A DNA stretch of 64,000 bases. It comes from Poriferisodalis sp965214215. GTDB lineage: Bacteria > Actinomycetota > Acidimicrobiia > Acidimicrobiales > Poriferisodalaceae. Position numbers and translations under genes: made by a program. Positions 30,943-39,644 of this stretch are shown in pieces. Positions within the stretch are counted from its first letter, which is position 1. Every line of letters starts with the position of its first letter. The notes under the pieces are model-generated. The model was not told the origin of the DNA, ran no database searches, and saw only the letters and a program-made list of their open reading frames with translations. Location of the stretch: contig NZ_CBDCBD010000003.1 of the NCBI RefSeq assembly GCF_965214215.1, positions 2,604,001 to 2,668,000 of the forward strand. The letters run 5' to 3'.

Positions 30943-32436
30943 GTGAGCCGGCGCCTCGAAGTCGAGCTGACCAGTCGGCGCGACGACGGTTCGTGGACGT
31001 GGCGTGCAGCAGGCGCGAAGCAGCCCAAGGGCGTGCTCGACGGCGACCTGCTTCCGCCTGACGTCGGCGAAGGCGATGTTCTGCGCGTCGACGCCGAATT
31101 CGAAGTCGACGGCATCTTCGTCACTGGGGTGCTCCCGCCCAAGGCCCGTAGCGGCAAGCCCCCTGCCGAGCGCATCGAGATGATCGGTCCGCCCGACCGT
31201 GGTGCCCGAACGACCACCGCCCGGGTGAACAGCGGCCGCGGGGGCCGCAAACGCGGTGGCGAGGGAGAGCGTGGCGGCGACCAAGAGCGAGATTCGCGCG
31301 GTCCCAAGCGCAAGCGAGAGGGCGACCGCCGCAAACGTGAACGGTCCGCAGACTCGGCGGAAGGCGAGCCTCAGCGGCGTAAGCGGCGCGAGGGCGACGG
31401 CCGCCGCCGTCGTGAGGGCGGTGCCAAGCGACAGTCACCAGATGCCGCCGCCAAGGCAAAGCCCGAGACCCCCGATCGCCCCCCTCGCCCCAAGACGCGC
31501 AAGCTCCGACCGAGCCGCAAGCACCGGGACGAACTCATCGCCTCGCTGCCGGCCGAGCAGCAGGTGGTGGCCGAACAGGTCGCACGCGGTGGCCTCGCTG
31601 CCGTTCGCACGGGCATCGACGAGCAGAATCGCAAGGCGGCGGCGCAGGGCGCGCCCGAGGTGCCAGCCGAAGGCGTGCTGCGGCTCGCGGAATCGCTCGT
31701 CGGACCGGTGCAGATCGCCGAGTGGCGCGATCGTGCCGAAGCGGCCCTCGCTGGCATCGAACGGGTGGATCTGCGCGATCTCCGCTCCGTGCTGGTGGCT
31801 GCCGAGGACTTCGCCCGCGGCGCCGAGGCTCGGGAATTGGCCGACAAGATCCGCGAAGGGCTCAACGAACGCGTCGAAGCCAGCCAGCGCGAGTGGCATG
31901 ACGAGCTGCGCACGACGCTGGCCGAAGGGCGCGTGGTACGAGCTTTGCGCCTCAGCTCCCGGCCCCCCAAGGCCGGTGCCCCGCTGCCTCCCGAAGTTGC
32001 CCAGGAACTGACAACGCAGGCGAATGCCGCGTTGGGAACCGGCAACTCCCAGCACCGCATCGCAGTCGTGCTTGAAGCGGTTGCTTTCTCACCGGTTCGG
32101 CCCTATGTCGTGGTGCCGAGCGTTCCCGCTGAGCCCTCCGAAGAACTGATCGAGGTGGTACACAAGATTGCGAGCCGGCTGCCTGAAGTCGCGGCAGCGT
32201 TCGGCGTGGAGCCCTCAGCAGCGAACCCTCGTGGCCAGTCGCGACGCGGCTCCCGCCGCCGACCGAAGCCGGAGCCGAAAGCCGAGGCCGACGACGCAAC
32301 AGCCGAATCAGACGCCGACGAAGCGACAGCCGAATCAGACGCCGCGGACGCAACAGCCGAATCAGACGCCGACGAAGCGACAGCCGAATCAGACGCCGAG
32401 GACGTGGCAGTCGAGGAACTCGCGCATCCCGGCTGA
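30943..32436 (+). CDS. Unknown protein with basic middle and acidic repeat tail
   Basis: Not recognised. A 497-residue protein starting at a GTG with GAGG five bases upstream. Residues 1-70 look like a small beta domain with nucleic-acid-binding flavour (SRRLEVELTSRRDDGSWTWR). Residues ~75-190 are extremely Arg/Lys-rich and disordered. Residues ~190-390 are helical and resemble a regular folded domain (LPAEQQVVAEQVARGGLAAV). The tail after ~430 consists of an Arg/Lys patch, then four ATAESDA repeats. The composition suggests an RNA- or DNA-binding protein. It is divergent from the topoisomerase genes with 223 bp between starts, and its 3' end overlaps the convergent NUDIX gene by 48 bp. Confidence 0.75.
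   Translation: MSRRLEVELTSRRDDGSWTWRAAGAKQPKGVLDGDLLPPDVGEGDVLRVDAEFEVDGIFVTGVLPPKARSGKPPAERIEMIGPPDRGARTTTARVNSGRGGRKRGGEGERGGDQERDSRGPKRKREGDRRKRERSADSAEGEPQRRKRREGDGRRRREGGAKRQSPDAAAKAKPETPDRPPRPKTRKLRPSRKHRDELIASLPAEQQVVAEQVARGGLAAVRTGIDEQNRKAAAQGAPEVPAEGVLRLAESLVGPVQIAEWRDRAEAALAGIERVDLRDLRSVLVAAEDFARGAEARELADKIREGLNERVEASQREWHDELRTTLAEGRVVRALRLSSRPPKAGAPLPPEVAQELTTQANAALGTGNSQHRIAVVLEAVAFSPVRPYVVVPSVPAEPSEELIEVVHKIASRLPEVAAAFGVEPSAANPRGQSRRGSRRRPKPEPKAEADDATAESDADEATAESDAADATAESDADEATAESDAEDVAVEELAHPG
32290..32397 (+). repeat. Four ~27-bp tandem repeats coding an acidic tail
   Basis: Four units built on ACAGCCGAATCAGACGCC, each adding nine residues (ATAESDA plus two acidic residues) to the preceding protein. 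The last unit supplies, on the other strand, the TGA stop of the NUDIX gene. Confidence 0.85.
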
Positions 32437-32796
32437 GAGCGCGAACTCCCCCGCCTCGATCGCGGAAAAGCTCACGAAGCGGGCCTCGGCGGCGTCATCG
32501 CCGGCGAGCGGCACTGCGTCGGGCGGACATTCCACGGCATAGTCCAAGATCACGAAGTGCATCTGGTCACTGATGTGCTCGGTGACGCCGACGAGCTCAG
32601 CGCACTGCACGACTAGGCCGGTCTCCTCGGCCAGCTCGCGCTCGACTGCGGCACTCAGACTCTCCCCCGGTTCGACACGTCCTCCGGGAAACGCCCACAA
32701 ACCCACGGCGGGTGGGCGACCTCGCCGCACCAGCAGCACTGATTCACCCCGCACGGCGATCCCGCCGACACACACCTGGGGCACCGGAGCGCTCAC
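32389..32796 (-). CDS. NUDIX hydrolase
   Basis: A 135-residue NUDIX protein. The Nudix box is complete at about residues 36-58: GGRVEPGESLSAAVERELAE followed by ETGL, giving G-x5-E-x7-REL-x-EE-x-G. The strands before it (CVGGIAVRGESVLLVRRGRP) and after it (FVILDYAVEC) fit the fold. Such enzymes hydrolyse nucleoside diphosphates linked to another moiety, often as house-cleaning. The GTG start at 32796 overlaps the GNAT stop in GTGA; the longer frame to 32946 only shadows that gene. The gene converges on, and overlaps by 48 bp, the unknown plus-strand gene at 30943-32436. Confidence 0.85.
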   Translation of the reverse strand: MSAPVPQVCVGGIAVRGESVLLVRRGRPPAVGLWAFPGGRVEPGESLSAAVERELAEETGLVVQCAELVGVTEHISDQMHFVILDYAVECPPDAVPLAGDDAAEARFVSFSAIEAGEFALSAGMREFLDCHVLGV

Positions 32797-33323
32797 TGCG
32801 GCGAGGTGACGGGCTCGCTCGATGGCCCAGGCGCCGGCCCCAGTCTGCGATGCAGCACCAGCAACCGTGCGGTGAATCCGAACGTCTCGAAGAAGTTCTT
32901 GGTGGCGCGGTTGCCCGGCAGCGCAAGCGAGTCGACGCCGACGCAATCGCGCAGCTCACACCATCGCAGCACTTCGCCGATCAGCTCCTCGCCCACGCCG
33001 ACGTCGCGGGCCCCGGTGGTCACGTACAGGTCGGTGACGCGTCCCAGCCAGTCTCCCGACTGCAACGACTCGACCGCAGCAGCCGCATAGCCCACCGGCG
33101 TGCCGTCGATCAGCCCAACCCACACGGCCTGATCGGGATCGTCGAGCGCCGCCCGCAGACTCTCGCTGAAGGGCTTCTCGCGCACCTCCCGCCGAGACCA
33201 GACCCACCCGCCGCGGGCGTCAGCCTGTTCGGCCACTGCCTCTTGAGCCATCGCCGCCAGAGCGTCAAGGTATTCACCGCTCGCCGGTACCGCCTCTATC
33301 TCCATGGGCACAGCCTCTTCCAT
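32793..33323 (-). CDS. GNAT family N-acetyltransferase
   Basis: A protein of about 176 residues of the Gcn5-related acetyltransferase fold. The acetyl-CoA-binding block is VTDLYVTTGARDVGVGEELI, where R/Q-x-x-G-x-G/A is kept as ARDVGVGEEL, and the C-terminal ALPGNRATKNFFETFGFTA matches the last helix-strand. The acceptor substrate is unknown. Three in-frame ATGs lie in an 18-bp tandem repeat (33338, 33323, 33305; MEAVPMEEAVPMEIEAVP); 33323 has GGAGG eight bases upstream and is preferred. It follows the broken ThyX-like gene and overlaps the NUDIX start by 4 bp. Confidence 0.8.
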   Translation of the reverse strand: MEEAVPMEIEAVPASGEYLDALAAMAQEAVAEQADARGGWVWSRREVREKPFSESLRAALDDPDQAVWVGLIDGTPVGYAAAAVESLQSGDWLGRVTDLYVTTGARDVGVGEELIGEVLRWCELRDCVGVDSLALPGNRATKNFFETFGFTARLLVLHRRLGPAPGPSSEPVTSPQ

Positions 33324-33351
33324 GGGCACAGCCTCCATGGGCCACGGCCCA

Positions 33352-34975
33352 TCAGGCGGGTTCGGCAGAACGCCGCGCCATGGTGGCCTTCTCGGCGCCG
33401 AGCCGCCCCAGCACACCTTCGGACAGGTCAATGTGGGACATCATCGCTGCCACTGCGCTGTGGCCTGCGACCTCGGCAATCTGGCGGTACATCGCAGTGA
33501 CGACACGCCGGTAGTCCTCATGACCCTGTGGCTGGGACCGCAAGCTCGATCAGGTGCATCGCCTCGCGGGCGTTGAATTGCATGGCGTAGCGCACCCGGT
33601 ACGCCATCGAGACGGCGTAGGAAGCCTCGAGCGGTCCTGCGGCGTCGACAACGGCGTCGTGGAGATTCGCCGACCGCTCCATGACCTCGTCGTAGGCCTC
33701 GCCCCCGCCGGCGGCATCGACGAGGCGTGGCACGGTGTACCCGTGACGCGGCGTCAGCGGCTGCCACTCGATCGTCAACAGGCGATGTCGCTGCAGATCA
33801 CGGAAGCTGCCGTAGTCGGCGAGCACATCGAACCGATAGTCGAGTCGCTCCAGCGCCCTGCCCGGGCGGTGACGCCGGTTTGTGCGATCGCCGACGTAGC
33901 GCTGCACGAGATCGACGCGCTGAGCCTCGGTCATGTCGGCGACTCGAGTCGCGATCTGCGACTCCGGAAGATCGGTGTGGGGGAACAGCATCGACGCGAG
34001 CATCTTGTCTTCGCCCGCGGGATCCCAGTCGGTGAGGACCACCTCGGGTACCGCTTCGGGCGTCTCGTGGGCGAAGAGCTCGGCCGCGAATTCTTCCATC
34101 GCGGTGCGATTGGTCTCCAGGTAGTCCGACCATGCGATCCCCCGGTCGGGCCGGTCGACGCGACGCAGGAACGACGGGATGACCTTGCGCAGCTCGGTGA
34201 GCATCAGGTTGCCATAGCTGCGTGCTTCGGGCAGCGGGTGCGAACGCATCCGCAGCAGCAGCGCCTCATAGGCCTGCCCGCTGCCGAAGATGCCCACGTT
34301 GGACAGGCTTGCCGCGGGCAGCAGCCCGCGTGCGGCGTCGAAGGCCTGCGCCCGGATGGCTCGCCGGCGCGCCAGGTCTCCACCCGCCCCGGCAACGCTG
34401 GGCGCCGCATCGTGGTGCTCGGTGAGCCATGCCGTCATGCGCTGAACCATGTCGCCGTACGCATCGAATATGGCGTCGACATCGCCGACGTAGCGCGTGC
34501 CCGCGGCGGAGTTCGTGACCGCGGGCGGCCGGTAATAGCGGTAACGCCCGTGGAGGCGCTCGTCGTAGGCGAGGTAGCGGGTGGACTGCTCGAGGTACGA
34601 CATCAGCCGTCCCCGTTCCAGCACCTTGGTGAGCACGTTGGAAGCCTGCTCACACGCGAGATGCACCGCCCCGAGCTGGGCCACCGAATCGTCGCCGTAC
34701 TCCACGAACACTCGCTGGTAGAGCTGCTCGGCGCGAGCCACGCCGACCGTGGCGTCGATGGTCTCGTCGCCGGAGATGTCGAGGTCGTCCACGAACTCGT
34801 CAATCAGCAGCCGCCGCAGGCTCTTGTGGGTCCGGGAATAGCGGGCGAACAGCGCTCCCTTCACGACCTCGGGCAGGTTCACGAGCGCAAACACCGGCTG
34901 GCGCAGGTTCGTGACGTACCGCCGCAGGATGTCCTGCTCGGCAGGTGTGAACGTCTCGGCGGTGTAGAGGGTCAC
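33352..34975 (-). pseudogene. Tandem ThyX-like (FAD-dependent thymidylate synthase family) gene with frameshift
   Basis: Two ThyX-like domains in one polypeptide. The N-terminal copy has RGRLMSYLEQSTRY at residues 121-134, a form of the ThyX motif R-H-R-x7-S-R-Y; the C-terminal copy has QRHRLLTIEWQPLTPRHGY from residue 395. The first frame stops at 33518 right after NAREAMHLIEL, but a frame one base over continues RSQPQGHEDYRRVVTAMYRQ and so on to a stop at 33352, exactly as the family continues. Removing one T near 33531 (GAGCTTGCGG to GAGCTGCGG) would restore a 540-residue protein. ThyX makes dTMP from dUMP with FAD and methylene-THF; the degenerate motifs leave activity doubtful. A sequencing error is possible. 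Confidence 0.8.
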
Positions 34976-35068
34976 CGGTTCACCGGCGGTTCAGGTCGAT
35001 ACACGGCACTTCTGCATGATGGTATGGACCGTTCGCCGAAGCGCGGATACGCAGCCTTTCCCGCCGGA

Positions 35069-35698
35069 TCAGAACACGATCACCGCAGCGTCGGGCGCGA
35101 TGGTCAGGGTCAGCTCGCGGCATCGGCCGACGCGATCGCTGTCGAGCCACAACCCGAGCGGCCGGTCGAACCGGTACTGCGCGCACTGCACCCGCCGCAC
35201 GGCGATCGCCGGATGCGGCACGTGAGTGCCCAACCGCAGGCGGCGGCGGGCGAGAACCCGCTGCGCGGGGCCGAGCGCGGGCTGATCCACACCGGTGCTG
35301 AGCACGTGCAGTCGCCCGTCGTTGGGGTGGGCGGCCGGTGCCAGGCGCCACCTCCCGAGGGTCTCGGCGCTCATGGCGGCCACGACGGGACCGCGCCACC
35401 ATGAGTTGCGCGCGACAGCCCCGATGCACGCCCAATGCGTCTCGCCATCGGCGTTCACCTCGATGAGATCGATCGGCGCTGTTCGAGCATGTTCACTACG
35501 CAAGCGGTCCGTTCCGCCCGCTGGCGCGCCCACCACCCGCCACAGGTCACCGCCGGTCAACCCGATCGGCATCGCCGGCGCATCACCCGTTCGCTGGCGC
35601 GCGACCGCGACGCGCAGTTCGGCATTGCTCGTGGCAATCGGCGCTCCCTCAGCCAGGGCGCCTGCGGTTCCCCACGGCTGGTTGCGCCGGACCGTCAC
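35069..35698 (-). CDS. YegS/diacylglycerol-kinase C-terminal-like protein
   Basis: A 209-residue protein. The block AMSAETLGRWRLAPAAHPNDGRLHVL and LRLGTHVPHPAIAVRRVQ followed by RPLGLWLDSDRVGRCRELTLTI resembles the beta-sandwich second half of YegS/BmrU lipid kinases (AHPNDG, GTHVPHP), but the N-terminal catalytic domain with GGDGT is missing. It is therefore probably not an independent kinase; function unknown. Its start at 35698 overlaps the helicase stop by 4 bp, so it is the distal gene of that operon. 93 bp separate it from the ThyX-like gene. Confidence 0.65.
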   Translation of the reverse strand: MTVRRNQPWGTAGALAEGAPIATSNAELRVAVARQRTGDAPAMPIGLTGGDLWRVVGAPAGGTDRLRSEHARTAPIDLIEVNADGETHWACIGAVARNSWWRGPVVAAMSAETLGRWRLAPAAHPNDGRLHVLSTGVDQPALGPAQRVLARRRLRLGTHVPHPAIAVRRVQCAQYRFDRPLGLWLDSDRVGRCRELTLTIAPDAAVIVF

Positions 35699-38109
35699 GA
35701 GAGCCTGCGGGTACGAGTCACCACGGGCAGCGAGACGAAACCCTCTCCTGGAGCGGCCGTCACCGGCCCGCCGACACGCCCATCGGAAACTCGGGTTGCC
35801 GCGGCGACCACCCCGCGATCTAGCGCGGTGTGGGCGCCTGCGGCGGCGCGCTGTGTGTCGCGCTCAGGGGCGACTTCCGCGATGCGGTCAATCAAGTCGA
35901 TGAGCTGGCGCATCTGGCGCACGAAATCACCAGCAGCCGGTACGTGGTCGCCCCAGGGATCGCCTGGCCACAGGTCGGCGTAAGCCCGCCCCTGCGCCCA
36001 GGCGTAGGCAACCGCGAAGAATGACCCATCTGGAGCGCGCGACACGACCACGCTGTGCTGGCGCTCGGCACGATTGATCTGTGCCGCGAGCTCGACGATG
36101 CGCGCCGCCCGCTCGCGTGTGTCGCCGTCGGGATAGCGAGGCGCTGGCGGCGGCTGGCTGCTGCGGTGCTCGTAGGTCAGCATCGACACCAGCCCCGCCA
36201 GTCGAGCTGGCTCTAAGCCGTCGAACACGCCCTCACGCAGGCATAGCACTGTCAGCAGATCGCACTCATGAAAGACAGCCCGCAAGCAGTCGCCCGTCTC
36301 CGTGAGCGACCAGCCGTCCGCGCAGCCGAAGATGTTCAGCACCTCGTTGGTGGCGTCGAGCTGGCGGGCCAGGCCTCCCTTGGCGAGCTTGATCCGGTCC
36401 TTGAGACGGCTCACTCGGGCCCCGACACGCTCGGCGTTCCGCTCTGCGTCGATGAGCGCCCGGTCGGTGCGTCGGTCTGCGGGCCTGGGACGTCGATGTC
36501 GCCCCGAGCGCGGAGCGCGACCTCGCCCGTGCCCCGAGGAGCGGCCACGGCCGCCGCCCATCGACTTCAACCGCGCCCGGGCGTCGCGCAGCGCCTTGCG
36601 CTCGACTTCCAGCGCTGTGGTCCATTCGCCGATGCGGCGATCGGCCCGCCACTGGGCAAACGATCGCTGCAGCAGTTCAACCGCGGAATCTCGCGTCCGG
36701 CTGGCGATGAGGTTGGCGACCATGTTGTATGTCGGCCGGAAGGAAGACTCCAGCTCGAAGTCATTGCTCGCCGCCAGCCGTGCCGCCTCGCCGAACGCCG
36801 CTTGGGGGTGCCACAGCGTGTACGCGTAGCCCACCTCGTCGATCCCGCGGCGGCCCGCGCGGCCCGTGAGCTGGGTGTACTCGCCCGGCGTCAGCAGTGC
36901 GAAACCTTCCCCCCGGAACCGGCTGAGCTGTTCGATCACCACTGATCGGGCAGGCATGTTCACGCCCACTGCGAGTGTCTCGGTTGCGAACACGACGGCC
37001 AGCAGCCCTGCCGAGAAGCACTCTTCGATGGCTTCCTTGAACGCGGGAATCAAGCCTGCGTGATGCGCGGCGACGCCGGCGGTGAGCCGGTTCAGCCATC
37101 CCTCGTAGCCCAGCGCGTCAAGGTCACCGGGGTCGAGGTCCGCTGTGTGGGCTGCCGCAATCTGGCGCACCCGATGCTGTTGTGCAGCGTCGAGAAACGC
37201 CGCTCCCTCAGCGGCGAGCGTCTGCGCCGCATCGTCGCAGCCCTGGCGGGAGAACACGAAGACGATCACCGGCAGCCTGGCGTTCGCAGCCAGATGCTCG
37301 ACGATCTCAGCGCGCCGCGGCCGAGCCGGCCGCACGCCTCCCCGGCGCTGGCGGCGCTGGCCGCCCGACTGGGAACGCGCCTGTTCCACCAAGCGCTCGA
37401 TCTCGGGGTTCGGGCGCCCGTCCCGCAAGGTCGGCAAGTCGACGAGACGGCGGCTGTGCCGCTCGAAGATCAGGTAGCGATCTTCGAGGGGCACCGGCCG
37501 CTGAGCGGACACCACTGCGGTGCAGCCGCCGGCGGTGGCCTCGATCCATGCTGCAAGCTCGTCGGCATTGCTCACCGTGGCCGACAGGCACACCAGCCGC
37601 ATGTGCGGCGGCGTGCTGATGATGACCTCTTCCCAGACGGCCCCCCGGTAGGGGTCCTGCAGGAAGTGGACCTCATCCAGCACAGCCATCCCGAATTCGG
37701 AGACGTGGCTCGAGCCCGCGTACATCATGTTGCGCAGCACTTCGGTGGTCATGACCACCACATCGGCATCAGGGAAGATCACGTTGTCGCCGGTGAGCAG
37801 GCCCACCCGTTCAGCCCCCAGCCAGGCGCGCAGCTCGCGCAGCTTCTGGTTCGACAACGCCTTGGTGGGCGTGGTGTAGGCCGTTCGCTTGCCGGCCTCG
37901 AGGGTCGCAGCGATGGCGTACTCGGCAACCAGCGTCTTGCCCGATGACGTCGGTGCAGCTACCAGCACTGAGCCGCCCTCATCGAGCGCTGCGAACGCTT
38001 CGGTCTGAAAGTCGTCGGGAGAGATGCCCCGAGACGCCAGCAGGTCCTCGAACAACAGTGGCGTGCGGGGCCCGTCGCCGGTGGCGGCCGGCCCGGCGGC
38101 TGGGTTCAT
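35695..38109 (-). CDS. helY: Ski2/Mtr4-like DEAD/H-box helicase (HelY type)
   Basis: An 804-residue superfamily-2 helicase. Motifs: PDDFQTEAFAAL (Q-like), AAPTSSGKTLVAE (I), TPTKALSNQKLREL (Ia), MTTEVLRNMMY, LDEVHFLQD (DEVH, II), LSATVSNADEL (III), IVFVFSRQGCDDA (IV), FATETLAVGVNMPAR (V) and QLTGRAGRRGID (VI). The Ski2-type C-terminal helical region follows, interrupted by a Gly/Arg-rich patch (GGGRGRSSGHGRGR) near residue 535. It probably unwinds RNA or RNA-DNA duplexes. In mycobacteria helY follows tatC as here (tatA-tatC-helY), which supports the name. ATG at 38109 overlaps the tatC stop by 4 bp. Confidence 0.9.
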   Translation of the reverse strand: MNPAAGPAATGDGPRTPLLFEDLLASRGISPDDFQTEAFAALDEGGSVLVAAPTSSGKTLVAEYAIAATLEAGKRTAYTTPTKALSNQKLRELRAWLGAERVGLLTGDNVIFPDADVVVMTTEVLRNMMYAGSSHVSEFGMAVLDEVHFLQDPYRGAVWEEVIISTPPHMRLVCLSATVSNADELAAWIEATAGGCTAVVSAQRPVPLEDRYLIFERHSRRLVDLPTLRDGRPNPEIERLVEQARSQSGGQRRQRRGGVRPARPRRAEIVEHLAANARLPVIVFVFSRQGCDDAAQTLAAEGAAFLDAAQQHRVRQIAAAHTADLDPGDLDALGYEGWLNRLTAGVAAHHAGLIPAFKEAIEECFSAGLLAVVFATETLAVGVNMPARSVVIEQLSRFRGEGFALLTPGEYTQLTGRAGRRGIDEVGYAYTLWHPQAAFGEAARLAASNDFELESSFRPTYNMVANLIASRTRDSAVELLQRSFAQWRADRRIGEWTTALEVERKALRDARARLKSMGGGRGRSSGHGRGRAPRSGRHRRPRPADRRTDRALIDAERNAERVGARVSRLKDRIKLAKGGLARQLDATNEVLNIFGCADGWSLTETGDCLRAVFHECDLLTVLCLREGVFDGLEPARLAGLVSMLTYEHRSSQPPPAPRYPDGDTRERAARIVELAAQINRAERQHSVVVSRAPDGSFFAVAYAWAQGRAYADLWPGDPWGDHVPAAGDFVRQMRQLIDLIDRIAEVAPERDTQRAAAGAHTALDRGVVAAATRVSDGRVGGPVTAAPGEGFVSLPVVTRTRRLS

Positions 38110-38963
38110 GGCGCCGGTTCCTCCGCCTGGCGCTCGTCGCCCGCCTGGGGCGACCGGCGGAACCGCCGGCGCAGCGGCGGCGCCCCGCTGCGACGCCGCA
38201 GGATGAGGTACCCCACGAGAATCGACAACTCATAGAAGACGTACAGCGGCACTGACAGCGCCGCGAGCGTTACTGGATCACCTGACGGTGTGATGATCGC
38301 TGCGCCGGCCACGATGCCGACGATGGCGTAGCGGCGGGCCCGATTGAGCTGGGAGGGCGTGACGATTCCCGCAAGCTGGCCGAAGATCAGCACAATCGGG
38401 AACTCGAACCCGATGCCGAAGGCCAGCATCATGAACGTCACCAGTCCCAGGTAGGCCCCCGGCCCCAGCAGCGGGTCGACAACGTCGCCGCTGACTGAGA
38501 TCAGGAACTCGAGCGCCCGCTCGAAGGTGAAGTACGCGAGCATCGCACCGGACACAAAGAGCACGCAACCCGCGAAGACAAACGGAACCGCCCAACGCTT
38601 CTCCCGCCGGTCCAGCGCCGGCGTGATGAACCGCCACAGGTGCCACAGCAGTACCGGCATCGCCAACACGACACCCAAGTAGGCGGAGACCTTGATGCGC
38701 GTGCGGAATCCTTCGAGCGGCGAGGTGATGATCAGGCTGCATGAGTCGCCCAGCACGCTTGTGGGAGCGTCACGGGCTTCCAGCACCCGGCAATAGGGCG
38801 GCAGGAAGATCGACTCCAAGAGCCAGTCGTAGACGATGAGCCCGACGACCATGCCGAGCACGATGGCCACGATGCTCCAGATGAGCCGGTTGCGCAGCTC
38901 GGCGAGGTGATCCCAAAAGCCCATGACCGCCGGCCGCGGCCGACGCCGCAACCAGCGCCTCAC
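38106..38963 (-). CDS. tatC: Twin-arginine translocase subunit TatC
   Basis: A 285-residue integral membrane protein with six helices. The N-terminus MGFWDHLAELRNRLIWS (HLxELRxRL) is the TatC signature, preceded here by an Arg-rich leader (RRWLRRRPRPAV). GLVTFMMLAFGIGFEFPIV gives the conserved F-x-x-E/PxV segment. The C-terminal tail is Arg/Pro-rich. With TatA it exports folded proteins with RR signals. GTG 38963 overlaps the tatA stop (GTGA); an internal ATG at 38924 is also possible. The tail runs into the helY start. Confidence 0.95.
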   Translation of the reverse strand: MRRWLRRRPRPAVMGFWDHLAELRNRLIWSIVAIVLGMVVGLIVYDWLLESIFLPPYCRVLEARDAPTSVLGDSCSLIITSPLEGFRTRIKVSAYLGVVLAMPVLLWHLWRFITPALDRREKRWAVPFVFAGCVLFVSGAMLAYFTFERALEFLISVSGDVVDPLLGPGAYLGLVTFMMLAFGIGFEFPIVLIFGQLAGIVTPSQLNRARRYAIVGIVAGAAIITPSGDPVTLAALSVPLYVFYELSILVGYLILRRRSGAPPLRRRFRRSPQAGDERQAEEPAP

Positions 38964-39271
38964 GCAGCGCCGTCGCTGGTTGATCGATCCGTCACCTCAG
39001 CGGCAGTCTCGCCCGGCGCCTCGGCATCGTCGGCGGCCCGAGCCGGCGTGCCGGGCGCTTCGGCGTCGTTGTCCGACTCAGTCGGTGTAGTGGTCTCGAC
39101 GATCGGCGGTGACAGCGTGGCGTCCATCTCTTGGCGCACGTTCGTGGAGAACTCACGCACCTGCCGGAATGTCTGACCGATGCTGCGGATGGCCCCCGGG
39201 AGCCGCTTGGGGCCCAGCACGATCAGCGCCACGAGAGCGATGATCAGCACCTCGTTGGGCTGCAGGCTCAC
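38960..39271 (-). CDS. tatA: Sec-independent translocase TatA/TatB-type subunit
   Basis: A 103-residue protein. One N-terminal helix (NEVLIIALVALIVLGPKRLP) is followed by the amphipathic helix AIRSIGQTFRQVREFSTNVR and a disordered acidic tail rich in Thr, Ala and Asp. The GPKRLP hinge is as in TatB-like members; in actinobacteria one or two such proteins serve the pore. It forms the Tat pore or receptor with TatC. GTG at 39271 gives VSLQPNEVL, the normal short start; the open frame to 39469 is not supported. 85 bp separate it from the small membrane protein. Confidence 0.9.
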   Translation of the reverse strand: MSLQPNEVLIIALVALIVLGPKRLPGAIRSIGQTFRQVREFSTNVRQEMDATLSPPIVETTTPTESDNDAEAPGTPARAADDAEAPGETAAEVTDRSTSDGAA

Positions 39272-39356
39272 GGCTCGATGGTAGAACCCCGGCCCTGCGC
39301 GGCGGTTCTGCCGTCTCCCGGCATGGCTGATCGTGTAGGCGGCATAGGTCGCCGCA

Positions 39357-39626
39357 TCACAGCGGCAGCACGCGGCGAGCGGCCCACCGCACGGCCAGCC
39401 CCAGTGCCCGCTCGGTGGTGGCTTGGCGCAGCGACGGCACATCGAGGCTGTCGATTGCGGTGCGTGCACGCACGACGTCGGCGCGCACCGCCGCGGCTGC
39501 GTCGGCGATCGACGCCAAGCTCTGCGCCGTCGTTCGCAGCTCGCGTGCCAGCCGCCGGATCATGACCACGCTGACGGCGGCGAGCAGGCCGAAGGCAACG
39601 ATCGGCAGCAGCCACAACGTCGACAT
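39357..39626 (-). CDS. Small membrane protein, function unknown
   Basis: Not recognised. About 89 residues, with one N-terminal hydrophobic segment (TLWLLPIVAFGLLAAVSVVM) followed by an Arg-rich stop-transfer patch and a long amphipathic helix with heptad-like Ala/Leu spacing (RRLARELRTTAQSLASIADA and on). The pattern is that of a single-pass membrane protein with a cytoplasmic coiled region. ATG at 39626 or GTG at 39635. It lies upstream of tatA on the same strand and divergent from the GDPD gene with only 18 bp between starts, so promoters overlap the coding ends. Confidence 0.6.
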   Translation of the reverse strand: MSTLWLLPIVAFGLLAAVSVVMIRRLARELRTTAQSLASIADAAAAVRADVVRARTAIDSLDVPSLRQATTERALGLAVRWAARRVLPL

Positions 39627-39644
39627 GAATGGCACGATAGAGGT

